This document shows positions 50,222-61,872 of a DNA stretch of 64,000 nt, in pieces. The DNA is taken from contig CM067065.1 in NCBI GenBank assembly GCA_033980235.1, positions 2,919,847 to 2,983,846 of the forward strand. Reading direction: 5' to 3'. This DNA is from Diadema setosum. Taxonomy: Eukaryota; Echinodermata; Echinoidea; Diadematoida; Diadematidae. The translations under genes were made by a program, and so were the position numbers. Positions within the stretch are counted from its first letter, which is position 1, and every line of letters starts with the position of its first letter. The notes under the pieces were generated by a model. That model did no database searches. It was not told the DNA's origin and was given only the letters and a program-made list of their open reading frames with translations.

Positions 50222-51294
50222 GGTGGGATTTCACGGAGCACGCGAACGATTTGCGAAGGACGCGAATGGTAAAATCCAGCATTCGTATTTTAGTCTGCAA
50301 AAGATCGCCAAACGAACACGAGGGTTCGGAAGCGTCGTCAATTGTTCGCGAATGTCGTTTTTACTTCGGCGAGAATTTCAAAAAAGTTTGAAATTTTTTG
50401 CGAACCTTTTCCGCAAACTTGGTCGTGATTTGCTCGTGAATTGTTCTCGAAAGTGTCTTTAAAGCCTCGTCATATGCGCAAGACCTTCGCAAGACACGCG
50501 CGATGATCGCAAAATGTTCGTGAAACCCCAAACAGACTCCGAAACTTTGGAGAATGTCTCGCGTATGTTGCGCGAAATCTGCGAAGTTTTTCCGATCATT
50601 TTACGACGTAATCGCAAACTGTTCGCGTACCTTTTGAGACATTCTCGCGAACGTTTAGCGCACGTTTGGGGGATGTATGACTTATACGTTTTCTACAAAT
50701 AAAAATCGTAGCATACATCTTAACATCAAACAATTATTAACAACTATAGTAACAAAAGAAATTAAAGACTAGCAAAGAGAAACAAATGTTAGATATACAA
50801 AAAAAAATCGCAGAATACACTTAAAATTAATCTAAAGTATGTAAAATTTCATTTGAACTATAGAGATTATGTGTTGGAGGAACTGCAAAAAAAAAAAATC
50901 AAATGCTTTACTAGTGGAGATAGGTCCTAGGGAAAAAAAATGTGGGCAAGCACACGATAGAGAAATGAGAGAAAAAGAAAGGAGAAATAGAGGAAAGAAA
51001 AAATTCAACTCAAGACAGCTTCCACCTCTCCTTGGGTACATTTTCTCTCATGATTATTGAAAATTTTTCGTTGTTCGCATTTCCATCGCGTGTTCTTCGT
51101 GTACGTAACATGCTGTACTTTAGCAATGATACACACGACATTCGCACATACGTCGTGGAAACTTCGCACAGTTTTGCGCAAGAATAGTTTTCGGCTTCAT
51201 TGTCGGAAAACATTCGGAGAAAAACTTTTCCGAATGTTGGATTTTGTCATTCGCGTCCTTCGCAAATCGTTCGCGTGCTCCGTGAAATCCCACC
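50222..51294. mobile_element. 1073-bp long-TIR element rich in cgcgaa/ttcgcg
   Basis: The left end GGTGGGATTTCACGGAGCAC mirrors the right end. The inverted match continues for about 58 bp with few mismatches, through ...gcgaacgatttgcgaaggacgcgaat. CTTAG lies on both sides (50217-50221 and 51295-51299). Sister monomers read gaccccttaggtgtttc uninterrupted, so CTTAG is a 5-bp target duplication. The outer thirds are packed with cgcgaa, ttcgcg, ttcgtg and gcgaa words that look like sub-terminal repeats, and the centre is A-rich. The frames inside are short and have no transposase motif. It is a non-autonomous element whose superfamily I cannot assign. Confidence 0.9.
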
Positions 51295-51909
51295 CTTAGG
51301 TGTTTCTCTTGTGTGGAACAAACGGGTTTGTGATCCCATCAGGACACACTTTATTGATACCTTGCACCCGATTAAAGTTTGCATCGTTTGATTCGCCATA
51401 ATAGTTAACAGTAGAAAGGGGATGCATGTATATAGTGCTTGACAGCTTTTGTACAGGTGGATCAGCAACCTTATTGTTCTCTGTCCATGTGCTAAAAGAA
51501 TGTTCTCATAGTAGTATTGTAGGCTCTACAAAACTAGTGGGAGGAATGTGGAAAGGGGTGTATTTGGATGCTCAAGTCCTCATAGGCAGGTGTATATACT
51601 GCTAGCCCTCCTAATGAAGGCAGGTAAATGTCAAGCATCTTTTGTCCATGTGGTATGAGGAAGTAGAAACCATCCTGTAGTCATAACATGCAAATTTAAT
51701 GAAATAAGGAATTAAATTAAGGTGTAATGTCAAAATAACTTTAGAAATGACCCTATGTGCTATTAACTTCAATAAGTATTCAGGTAGGGTAGTTTAATTA
51801 TCAGCTCTTTGACGATTGCATTGCCCTACAAAACCGTGAAAACATGGTTTGCGTGATAGGACTTGAAATATAGGGCACCGTTAATAGGCCATTCTAGCTT
51901 GCCAACTTG
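51295..51909 (+). repeat. Right part of the interrupted C monomer
   Basis: It resumes with ttaggtgtttctcttgtgtgg and runs through the protein-like segment, A block (missing ctaggt) and linker to the R junction. Confidence 0.8.
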
Positions 51910-52890
51910 TTTCATGGCATTACACCATGCCGTAAGCATGTGGAAATATTACTAAGTTGTGACACCAAGCTCACAAATTTCATGATATTGCTATAATCAT
52001 TGTTTCTTTTGTAGGGCATTCTGACAAGGTACAGGACAGCTTTCAAGACTCTCCTCAGGAGATTTGCACCTTTCCTGACCTCATTAAGGTGCCTCTCTTG
52101 TGTGAACAAGAGCTTGTGAAACCATCAGCACACACTCTATTGATACATCATATCTGATCAAAAGTTTGCATTGTTCAATGTCAATTTTACTTATGAAAAT
52201 GGAATACATGTAATCCTTGACTGCTTTATACCAGCTGTTTCACCAACTTATCCCTATCAGCGCTCTAAAAGAATCTTCGTTTGTAGTTTTGTAGACTCTC
52301 CATAAAACTAGCAGGAATAATGGAGAAGAATATCATTTTATATTTAGGTGTGCCAAATATGTTTTTTGGATGGTCAAGTCCTCATACGCAGGTGTATATA
52401 CTGCTAGCCCTCCTAACAAGGTGAAGGCATGTAAATGTCAAGAATTTTTTGTCCATGTGGTCTGAGGAAATAGAAACCATCCTGTAGTCATACCCTGCAA
52501 ATTTAGGAAAATAAGGAATTAAATTCAGCTGTAATGTCAAAACAACTATAGAAATTTCCCTATGTGCTAATATCTATAATAGTATTCATGGTGGGTAGTT
52601 TATTCATCAGCTCTTTGCGATTGCATTGCCCTATCTTCTAAAAGCGGGAAAACTTGGTTTGTGTGATAGGGCTTGAAATATAGTGTACCATATGTGATAG
52701 GACATTTTAGCTTGCCAGCTAACTTCGTGACATTTTACCATGCTGATCAAGTTCATATATCCAAGTCATCATAGGCATGTGTATATGGCTTTAGTCCTCG
52801 TAAGCAGGTGTAAATATTAATAAGTTGTGACACCAAGTTTATGTATTTCACAATTTTGATAAATTATTGTTTCTTTAATTTGTAGGGCGT
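51910..52890 (+). repeat. 'R' monomer copy outside the core
   Basis: It has the same private ccatgc/cgtaagcatgtgg junction and variant set as 21962-22970, about 30 kb away, with a small number of differences. Confidence 0.8.
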
Positions 52891-52933
52891 TCAAGTATGG
52901 TACGTGACAGCTATCACAAATCTGTTCAGTAAC

Positions 52934-52970
<37 letters not shown>

Positions 52971-53632
52971 CATTTGTGACTCCATAAGTGTTTCTCTTGT
53001 GTGGAACAAACGGGTTTGTGAGCCCATCAGGACACACTTTATTGATGCGTTGCACACAAATAATGGTTTGCGTCGTTTGATTCGCCATAATGGTTAACAG
53101 TGGAAAGGGGTGCATGCATAGTGCTTGACACCTTTTGTACAGGTGAATCAGAAACCTGATTGCTCTCTGTCCATGTGCTCAAAGAATCTTCTCATTGTAG
53201 TAATGTAGGCTCTCCAAAACTAGTGGGAGGAAATTGTTAAGGGTTGTACATTTGTATTTGGATACTCAAGTCCTCATAGGCAAGAGTATACTGTTAGCCC
53301 TCCTAACTAGGTGATGGCATGAAAATGTCATGAGGCTTTTTTCCATGTGGTCTGAGGAAAGAGAAACCATCCTCTAGTCATAACCTGCAAATCTATAGAA
53401 ATAAGGAATAAAATTCAGCTCTTATTAAAAAAAAAAATGATCCCCAAAAATGTCCTAACATCATATTGACTTGAGAAGTATCCATGTGAGGTAGATTAAT
53501 TATCAGCTCATTGACAATTGCCACGCCCTACAAAGCCATGAAAATATGATTTGTTTAGTAATGACTTTACAATCTGTGATAGTACAGGTTTACAGACCAA
53601 TTTGTCAAATAAGATATATGCTGATCATTTCA
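52891..53632 (+). repeat. Diverged C monomer with (TG)n
   Basis: Acceptor-like ttaatttgtag/ggcgttcaagtatg, (TG)15 at 52935-52964 followed by cgcgcg, protein-like segment, A block near 53270 and linker. Confidence 0.75.
52935..52964 (+). repeat. (TG)15 microsatellite
   Basis: 30-bp TG tract at the conserved monomer position, followed by a short CG run. Confidence 0.95.
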
Positions 53633-56220
53633 ATATACCCAAGTCCTCATAGGCAGGTATATATGCCCTTAGTCCACGTAATCATGTGGAAATATTACTA
53701 AGTTGTGACACCAAGCTCACAAATTTCATGATATTACTATAATCATTGTTTCTTTTGTAGGGCATTATGACAAGGCACGTGACAGCTTTCAAGACTCTGC
53801 TGAATAGATTTGCACCTTTGCTGACCTCATTAAGGTGCCTCTCTCGTGTGAACAAGCACTTGTGAAACCATCAGCACACACTCTATTGATACCTCACATC
53901 TGATCAAAAGTTTGCATTGTCCGATGTCACTTTTGCTTGAAAAAATGGAATACATGTTAATCCTTGACTGCTTTACATCAGCTGGATCACCAACTTGTGA
54001 ATTTCCTGTCAACGCTGTAAAAGAATCAAGATTTTGTAGCTTTGTAGACTCTCCCAAATACTAGCAGGAGGAATGGGTAAAGAAGATCATTTTCTATTCA
54101 GGTGTGTCAATAAGTTTTTCGGATGGTCAAGTCCTCATAGGCAGGTGTATGCGTATACTGATTGCCCTCCCAACAAGGTGAAGGCAGGTAAATGTCAAGT
54201 ATCTTTTGTCCACGTGGTCTGAGGAAATAGAAACCATCCTGCAGTCATAACCTGAAAATTTAGGGAAATAAGGAATTAAATTCAGCTGTAATGTCAAAAT
54301 ATCTCGAGAATTTTCCCTATGTGCTTTTAACTTTAATAAGTATTCATGTAGGGTAGTTTAATTATCAACTCTTTGACGATTGCAATGCACTTCAGAACCG
54401 GGGAAGCATTGTTTGTGGGATAGGGCTTAGAATATAATGTATCATATGTAATAGGACATTTTATTTTTCCAAATTTTTTCATGACATTACACCATGCTGA
54501 TCAGGTTCATATAGCCGAGTCATCATAGGCAGGTGTAAATGGCTTTAGTCCTCGTAACCAGGTGTAAATATTACTAAGTTGTGACACCAAGTTGATGTAT
54601 TACATAATTTCAATAAATTATTGTTTCTTTAATTTGTAGGGTGTTCAAACATGGTACGTGACAACTACCTCAGATCTGTTTAGTATAAACTCTTTTTTTT
54701 TTTCGGAATTTCTGACCCCTTAGGTGTTTCTCTTGTGTGGAACAAACCGGTTTGCGAGCCAATCAGGACACACTTTATTGATACTTTGCACCCGATTAAA
54801 GGTTGCATCGTTTGATTATTATAGTTAAAAGTGGAAAGGGAATGCATATAGTGCTTGACAGCTTTTGCACAGGCGGATCAGCAACCTGCGTGTTCTCTGT
54901 CCATGTTCTAAAAGAATCTTCTCATTGTAGTATTGAAGGCTCTCCAAAACTACTGGGAGGAATGTGTTAAGGGGTGTATTTGGACACTCAAGTCCTTATA
55001 GGCAGGTGTATATACTGCTAGCCCTCCTAACTAGGTGAAGGCATGTAAATGTCATCAGTCTTTTGTCCACTTGTTCTGAGGAAAGAGAAACCATCCTCTA
55101 GTCATAACCTGCAAATCTATGGAAATTAAGGAATAAAATTCAGCTCTTTTGTCAAAATGACACCAAAAATGTCCTTACGTGACATTGACTTGAGAAGTAT
55201 TAATGTGAGGTAGATTAACTATCAGCTCTTTGACAATATTGTCACGCCCTGCAAAGCCATGAAAATATGATTTCTGTAGTAATGGCTTTACAATCTATGA
55301 TAGTACAGGTTTGCAGACCAATTTGTCAATAATATATATATGCTGATCAATTCAATATAGCCAAGTCATCATGGGCAGGTACATATGCCCTTAGTCCTCG
55401 TAACCAGGTGTAAATATTACTAAGTTGTGACACCAAGTTTATGTATTTCACAGTTTTGATATATTATTGTTTCTTTCATTTGTAGGGCGTTCAAACATGG
55501 TACGTGACAGCTATCACAGGTCTGTTCAGTAACTTTGGTTGTTGTTGTTTTTTTGTGTGTGTGCGCATTTGTGACTCCTTAAATGTTTCTCTTGTGTGGA
55601 ACAAACGGGTTTGTGAGCCAATCGGGACACACTTTATTGATACCTTGCACACAAATAATGGTTTGCGTCGTTTGATTCGCCATAATGGTTAACAGTGGAA
55701 AGGGGGTGCATGTATAGTGCTTGACACCTTTTGTACAGGTGAAACAGCAACCTGATTGTTCTCTGTCCATGTGCTCAAAGAATCTTCTCATTGTTATTAG
55801 TATTGTAGGCTCTCCAAAACTAGTGGGAGGAAGTTGTTAAGGGGTGTATTTGGATACTCAAGTCCTCATAGGCAAGAGTATATATACCGTTAGCCCTCCT
55901 AACTAGGTGATGGCATGAAAATGTCATGAGGCTTTTGTCCATTTGTTCTGAGGAAAGAGAAACCATCCTCTAGTCATAACCTGCAAATCTATAGAAATTA
56001 AGGAATAAAATTCAGCTCTTATTAAAAAAAAAATGATCCCCAAAAATGTCCTTACGTCATACTGACTTCAGAAGTATTCATGTGAGGTAGATTAATTATC
56101 GTCTCTTTGACAATTGCCACGCCCTACAAAGCCATAAAAATATGATTTGTTTAGTAATGGCATTAGAATCTGTGATAGTACAGGTTTACAGACCAATTTG
56201 TCAAATAAGATACATGCTGA
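53633..56220 (+). repeat. Diverged B-C-C monomers
   Basis: B start near 53633, C start near 54515 (T-run near 54691) and a hybrid start near 55365 (mixed T/TG run near 55540), spaced about 0.86 kb. Each has its own A block and linker. These copies differ from the core at many positions, so they are older or have escaped homogenisation. Confidence 0.75.
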
Positions 56221-57934
56221 TCATTTCAATATCGCCAAGTCATCATAGGCAGGTATATATGCCCTTAGTCCACGTAAGCATGTGGAAATATTACTAAGTT
56301 GTGACACCAAGCTCACAAATTTCATGATATTACTATAATCATTGTTTCTTTTGTAGGGCATTATGACAAGGTACATGACAGCTTTCAAGGCTCATTTTTG
56401 CACCTTTGCTGACCTCATTAAGGTGCCTCTCTTGTGTGAACATGAGCTTGTGAAATCATCAGCACACACTCTATTGATACCTCACATCTGATCAAAAGTT
56501 TCCATTGTCCGATGTCACTTTTACTTGTGAAAATAAAATACACGTGATCCTTGACTGCTTTAAACATCAGCTGGATCACCAACTTCTGAATTCCCTGTCA
56601 ACGCTCTAAGAGAATCTTATTTTGTAGCTTTGTAGACTCTCCCAAAATACAAGCAGTAGGAATGGGTAAAGAATATCACTTTATATTCAGGTGTGTCAAT
56701 AAGTTTTTTGGATGGTCAAGTCCTCATAGTCAGGTGTATATACTGCTAGCCCTCCTAACAAGGTGAAGGCAGGTAAATGTCAAGAATCTTTTGTCCACGT
56801 GGTCTGAGGAAATAGAAACCATCCTGCACTCATAACATGCAAATTTAAGGAAATAAGAAATTAAATTCAGCTGTAATGTCAAAATAACTCGACAGATATC
56901 CCTATGTGCTTTCATCTTTAATAAGTATTCATGTATGGTAGTTTAATTATCAGCTCTTTGACGACTGCAATGTCCTACAAAACCGGGAACATGGTTTGTG
57001 GGATAGGGCTTGAAATATATAGTGTACCATATGTAATAGGACATTTTAGCTTGCCAACTAGTTTCATGAAATTGCACCATGCTGATCAAGTTCATTTATA
57101 GCCAAGTCATCATAGGCAGGTGTATATGACTTTAGTACTCGTAAGCAGGTGTAAATATTACTAAGTTGTGACACCAAGTATATGTATTTCATAATTTCAA
57201 TAAATGATTGTTTCTTTAATTTGTAGGACATTCAACCATGGTACGTGACAGCTATCACAGATCTGTTTAATAACTTTTTTTTTTTGCATTTGTGACCCCT
57301 TAGGTGTTTCTCTTGTGTGGAACAAACGGGTTTGTGAGCCAATCAGGACAAACTTTGATACCTTGCACCCGATTATTAAAGTTTGCATCGTTTGATTCGC
57401 CACAATAGTTACAAAAATGTAACAGTGGAAAGGGGATGCATGTAGTGCTTGACAGCTTTTACCCAGGTTGATCAGCAACCTGCGTGTTCTCTGCCCATGT
57501 TCTAAAAAAATATTCTCATTGTATTGCAGGCTCTCCAAAACTACTGGGAGGAATGTGTTCAGGGGTGTATTTGCATACTCAAGTCCTTATAGGCAGATGT
57601 ATATACTGCTAACCCTCCTAACTAGGTGAAGGCAGGTAAATGTAATGAGTCTTTTGTCCACTTGTTCTGAGGAAAGAGAAACCATCCTCTCGTCATAACC
57701 TGCAAATCTATGGAAATTAAGGAATAAAATTCAGCTCATATGTCAAAATGACACCAAAAATGTCCTTACGTGACACTGACTTAAGAAGTATTCATGTAAG
57801 TTAGATTAGTTATCAGCTCTTTGACAATTGCCACGCCCTTCAAAGCCATGAAAATATGATTTGTTTAGTAACGACTTTACAATCTGTGATAGTACAGGTT
57901 TACAGACCAATTTGTCAAATAAGATATATGCTGA
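56221..57934 (+). repeat. Diverged B+C dimer
   Basis: B start near 56221 and C start near 57105 with a T-run near 57274-57283. Both monomers keep complete A blocks and linkers, showing the ancestral 1.72-kb dimer without the deletions seen in the core. Confidence 0.8.
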
Positions 57935-59611
57935 TCATTTCAATATACCCAAGTCCTCATAGGCAGGTATATATGCCCTTAGTCCACGTAATCATGTGGA
58001 AATATTACTAAGTTGTGACACCAAGCTCACAAATTTCATATTACTATAATCATTGTTTCTTTTGTAGGGCATTATGACAAGGTACGTGACAGCTTTCAAG
58101 GCTCTGCTAAGTAGAGTTGCACCTTTCCTGACCTCAATGAGGTGCCTCTCTTGTGTGAACATGAGCTTGTGAAACCATCAGGACACACTCTATTGATACC
58201 TCACATCTGATCAAAAGTTTGCATTGTCCGATTACACTTTTACTTGTGAAAATGGAATACACGTAATCCTTGACTGCTTAACATCAGCTGGATCACCAAC
58301 TTGTGAATTCCCTGTCAACGCTCTAAGAGAATCTTATTTTGTAGCTTTGTAGACTCTCCCAAAATACTAGCAGTAGGAATGGGTAAAGCATATCATTTTC
58401 TATTCAGGTGTGTCCATAAGTTTACAGGTGTACATACTGCTAGCCCTCCTAACAAGGTGAAGACAGGTAAATGTCAAGCATCTTTTGTCCATGTGGTCTG
58501 AGCAAATAGAAACATCCTGTAGTCATAACCTGCAAATTTAGGGAAATAAGGAATTAAATTCAGCTGTAATGTCAAAATAACTCTAGAAATGTCCCTATGG
58601 GCTATTAACTTCAATAAGTATTCATGTAGGGTAGTTAAGTTATCAGCTCTTTTACGATTGCAATGCCCTACAAAACCGGGAAAACATGGTTTGTGTGATA
58701 GGACTTGAAATATAGTGTACCATATGATTGTAATAGGACATTTTAGCTTGCCACGTTGTTTCATGACATTACACCATGCTGATCAAGTTCATATAGCCGA
58801 GTCATCATAGGCAGGTGTATATGGCTTTAGTCCTCGTAAGCTGGTGAAGATACCAAATGACACCAAATTTATGTATTTCATGATTTCAATAGATTATTGT
58901 TTCTTTTGTAGGGCGTTCAAACATGGTACGTGACAGCACAGATTTGTTCAGTAACTTTTTTTTTTTTTTTTGCATTGGTGACCCCTTAGGTGCTTCTCTT
59001 TGTGTGGAACAAACGGGTTTGTGAGCCCATCAGGACACACTTTATTGATACCTTGCACCCGATTAAAGTTTGCATCGTTTGATTCGCCATAATAGTTAAC
59101 AGTAGAAAGGGGATGCATGTGGTGCTTGACAGCTTTTGCACAGGTGGATCAGCAACCTGTGAGTTCTCTGTCCATGTGCTAATAGAATGTTCTCATACAT
59201 TGTAGTATTGTAGGCTCTCCAAAACTAGTGGGAGGAATGTGGTAAGGGGTGTATTTGGATACTCAAGTCCTCATAGGCAGGTGTAAATACTGCTAGCCCT
59301 CCTAGGTGAAGGTAGGTAAATGTCATGAGTCCTTTGTCCACATGGTCTGAGGAAAGAGAAACCATCCTCTAGTCATAACCTGCAAATCTATGGAAATAAG
59401 GAATAAAATTCAGCTCTAATGTCAAAATGACACCAAAAATGTCCATACGTGATATTGACTTGAGAAGTATTCATGTCAGGTAGATTAGTTATCAGCTCTT
59501 TTACAATTGCCACGTCCTACAAAAGCCATGAAAATATGATTTGTTTAGTAAAGGCTTTACAATCTGTGATAGTACAGGTTTACTGACCAATTTGTCAAAT
59601 AAAATGTATGC
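57935..59611 (+). repeat. Diverged B+C dimer
   Basis: B start near 57935 and C start near 58800, with a T-run near 58956-58971. The A block after the B monomer has lost its start (gtccataagtttacaggtgtacatactg). Confidence 0.8.
59112..59200 (+). pseudogene. Decayed protein-like segment (representative copy)
   Basis: In one plus-strand frame this reads G-M-H-V-V-L-D-S-F-C-T-G-G-S-A-T-C-E-F-S-V-H-V-L. The homologous B segment reads G-I-H-V-I-L-D-C-F-T-S-A-G-S-P-T-C-(E/D)-F-P-V-N-A in another monomer. Conserved V-[VI]-L-D...G-S...T-C-E-F followed by [LV]-K-E suggests a real coding ancestor. It recalls the start of a von Willebrand A domain (LDxSxS...F...LKE) or the end of a HYR domain (CxFxVxV); I cannot decide between them. 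Stops and frame-changing indels lie on both sides in every copy I read, and core copies have lost C-E (L-L instead). It is not a functional gene as seen. Confidence 0.3.
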
Positions 59612-61190
59612 TGATCAATGTAATATAGCCAAGTCATCATAGGCAGGTATATATGCCTTTAATCCACGTAAGCATGTGGAAATATTACTAAGTTGTGACA
59701 CCAAGCTGACAAATTTCATGATATTACTATAATCATTGTTTCTTTTGTAGGGCATTATGACAAGGTAAGTGACAGCTTTCAAGGCTCTGCTCAGTAGAGT
59801 TGCACCTTTGCTGACCTCATTAAGGTGCCTCTCTTGTGTGAGCAAGAGCTTGTGAAACCATCAGCACACACTCTGTTGATACCTCACATCTGATCAAAAG
59901 TTTGCATTGTTTAATGTCACTTTTACCTGTGAAAATGGAATACATGTAATCCTTGACTGCTTTACATCAGCTGGATCACCAAGTTGATTCTCTGTTAACG
60001 CTCTAAAAGAATGTACTTTTGTAGCTTAGTAGACTCTCCCCAAAACTAGCAGGAGGAACGGGTAAAGAATATCATTTTCTATTCAGGTGTGTCAATATTA
60101 AAGTTGGCCAAGTCCTCCTAGGCAGGTGTATATATTGCTAGCCCTCCTTACAAGGTAAAGGCAGGTAAATGTCAAACATCTTTTGTCCATGTGGTCTGAG
60201 CAAATAGAAACCATCCTGTAGTCATAACCTGCAAATTTAGCGAAATAAGAAATTAAATACAGCTGTAATGTCAAAATAACTCGAGAAACTTCCCTATGGA
60301 CTATTAACTTTAATAAGTATTCATGTAGGGTAGTAAAATTATCAGCTCTTTGCAATACCCTACTAAACCGGAAAAACATGGTTTGTGTGATAGGGCTTGA
60401 AATACAGTGTACCATATGTGATAGGACATTTTGGCATGTCAACTTGTTTCATGACACCATGCTGATCAAGTTCATATAGCCAAGTCATCATAGGCAGGTG
60501 TATATACCTTTAGTCCTCGTAAGCTGGTGAAAATAGTACTAAGTTGTGACACCAAGTTTATGTATTTCATAATTTTAATAAATTATTGTTTCTTTTGTAG
60601 GGCGTTCAAACATGGCAAACATGGTACATGACAGCTATCACAGATCTGTTCAGTAACTTTTTGTTGTTGCGTTTGTGACCCCTTAGGTGTTTCTCTTGTG
60701 TGGAACAAACGGGTTTGTGATCCCATCAGGACACACTTTATTGATACCTTGCATCCGATTAAAGTTTTCATCGTTTGATTCGCCATAATTCTAATAGTTA
60801 ACAGTAGAAAGGGGATGCATGTAGTGCTTGACAGCTTTTGCACAGGTGGATCAGCAACCTGTGAGTTCTCTGTCCATGTGCTAAAAGAATCTTCTCATTG
60901 TAGAATTGTAGGCTCTCCAAATATAGTGGGAGGAATGGGTTAATGGGTGTATTTGGATACTCAAGTCCTCACAGGCAGGTGTATGTACTGCTAGCCCTCC
61001 TAACTAGGTGAAGGCAGGTAAATGTCATTAATCTTTTGTCCATGTCATCTCATGAAAGAGAGACCATCTTCTAGTCATAACATGCAAATTCAGGGAAATA
61101 AGGAATTAAATTCAGCTCTAATGTCAAAATAACACCAGAAATGTCTGCATGTGTTATTGACTCCAGAAGTATTCATGTGAGCTAGTTTAA
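59612..61190 (+). repeat. Last recognisable B+C dimer, right edge of array
   Basis: B start near 59612 and C start near 60485. The C-type segment has ttgttgttg instead of a long T-run, then an A block near 60965, and the linker dissolves into unrelated sequence after gtattcatgtgagctagttt. Confidence 0.8.
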
Positions 61191-61684
61191 AGTGGATGGC
61201 TTGTAACTGATCAGTGGAAATCAGTGGGAATGCTGGGGGATGATTGTTCCAATTCTTGTGGGATTCAGGTTTTGATGTCATTAGCCATTTAAGAGCTGGC
61301 ATATCAATACAATATGTAAAGTATATTGCAAGTCTTCTCATGTAGAATATTACCTCTGATATTTGAATGGAGTAAGAAAGATTGGTAGTTACACATATCT
61401 TTATTTGACACAAAGAAACAGTTGTTTTGTTTTTTATTTATACCTCATAATGAAATTTGTATCATTTTATATTGTAAACTGACTGTTTTGGGTGCACCAG
61501 GTGGGTTGGGGAGGATGGTGTGAGGGCCCAAGTCATTTAGTTGACTCTTTTTAGATCCGGGCTGCCCAACGTGGTGCACCCTTACCACTCCAGTGTATGT
61601 TCTGATTTCGAAAAATGTAATATTGATATTTGTGATTGAAAGCTGAATAAGATACTAATAATACTAATACTACAGTGGTACGGC
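61191..61684. other. Right flank, no gene recognised
   Basis: Unique-looking AT-rich DNA. The 107-codon minus-strand frame at 61090-61413 overlaps the array edge and shows no recognisable domain. It contains the inverted repeat at 61490-61581. Confidence 0.6.
61490..61581. repeat. Small inverted-repeat unit GGGTGCACCA/TGGTGCACCC
   Basis: A perfect 10-bp inverted repeat (61490-61499 with 61572-61581) encloses about 72 bp, with extra partial pairing (ggtgggttggg with gggctgcccaac). It could be a tiny MITE or a structured element. No target duplication is evident. Confidence 0.5.
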
Positions 61685-61740
61685 TAATAATAATAATAAT
61701 AACAACAATAACAATAACAATAACAACAATAATAATAATG

Positions 61741-61786
<46 letters not shown>

Positions 61787-61810
61787 CAATAATAACAATG
61801 ATAATGATAA
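61685..61810 (+). repeat. AAT/AAC microsatellite
   Basis: Compound trinucleotide tract of taa with taaca and tga variants, about 126 bp. Confidence 0.95.
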
Positions 61811-61872
61811 AACATCTCGAAGGAAGAATTTCATGAATCTGAACAAGTTCTCTTTAGTTTTGAAGAGGACTA

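Larger units (their letters stand above)
4472..61190 (+). repeat. About 57-kb tandem array with higher-order structure
   Basis: The array enters abruptly at 4472, inside a monomer (tttgcacctttgctgacct), and its similarity fades at about 61190. All units point the same way. The basic monomer is about 0.86 kb and has four parts. First is a block ending in a T-rich acceptor-like ttgtttctt..tgtag. Second is a protein-like segment. Third is an 'A' block beginning tcctcataggcagg and ending gaaggcag/gtaaatg. Fourth is a linker containing cataacctgcaaattta, then aagtattca, then atcagctctttgac. Two monomer classes are distinguished: B has ggcattatgacaag and C has ggcgttcaaacatg after the tag. The two linkers, A blocks and protein-like segments are recognisably homologous, so the B-C dimer arose by duplication of one unit. 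The array is broken by three transposon-like insertions and one non-repeat replacement. Read by eye; a self dot-plot would refine every boundary. Confidence 0.95.

Noticed and set aside
49915..50391. A 158-codon plus-strand frame, the longest in the window
   Set aside because: It runs through the unique patch, the 12-bp triplication, the (TG)n tract (giving a C-V repeat) and into the transposon end. Its composition is that of the repeats.
7942..59845. A 76-codon minus-strand open frame repeated about 20 times (one per B block)
   Set aside because: It stays open mainly because the copies are near-identical DNA. In diverged copies near 53690 and 57990 the change to cgtaatcatgtgg puts a stop inside the frame, R copies lose the tail, and the B' deletion units replace the start. 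The peptide has no recognisable domain.
4472..61190. CRISPR-like or phage-type direct repeat array
   Set aside because: Units are 0.86-2.09 kb without short repeat/unique spacer alternation, and the DNA is clearly eukaryotic in character.
4472..61190. LTR retrotransposon or endogenous virus explanation for the repeats
   Set aside because: There are no long terminal repeats bounding an internal region, no primer-binding site or polypurine tract, and no reverse transcriptase, protease or integrase motifs in any frame.
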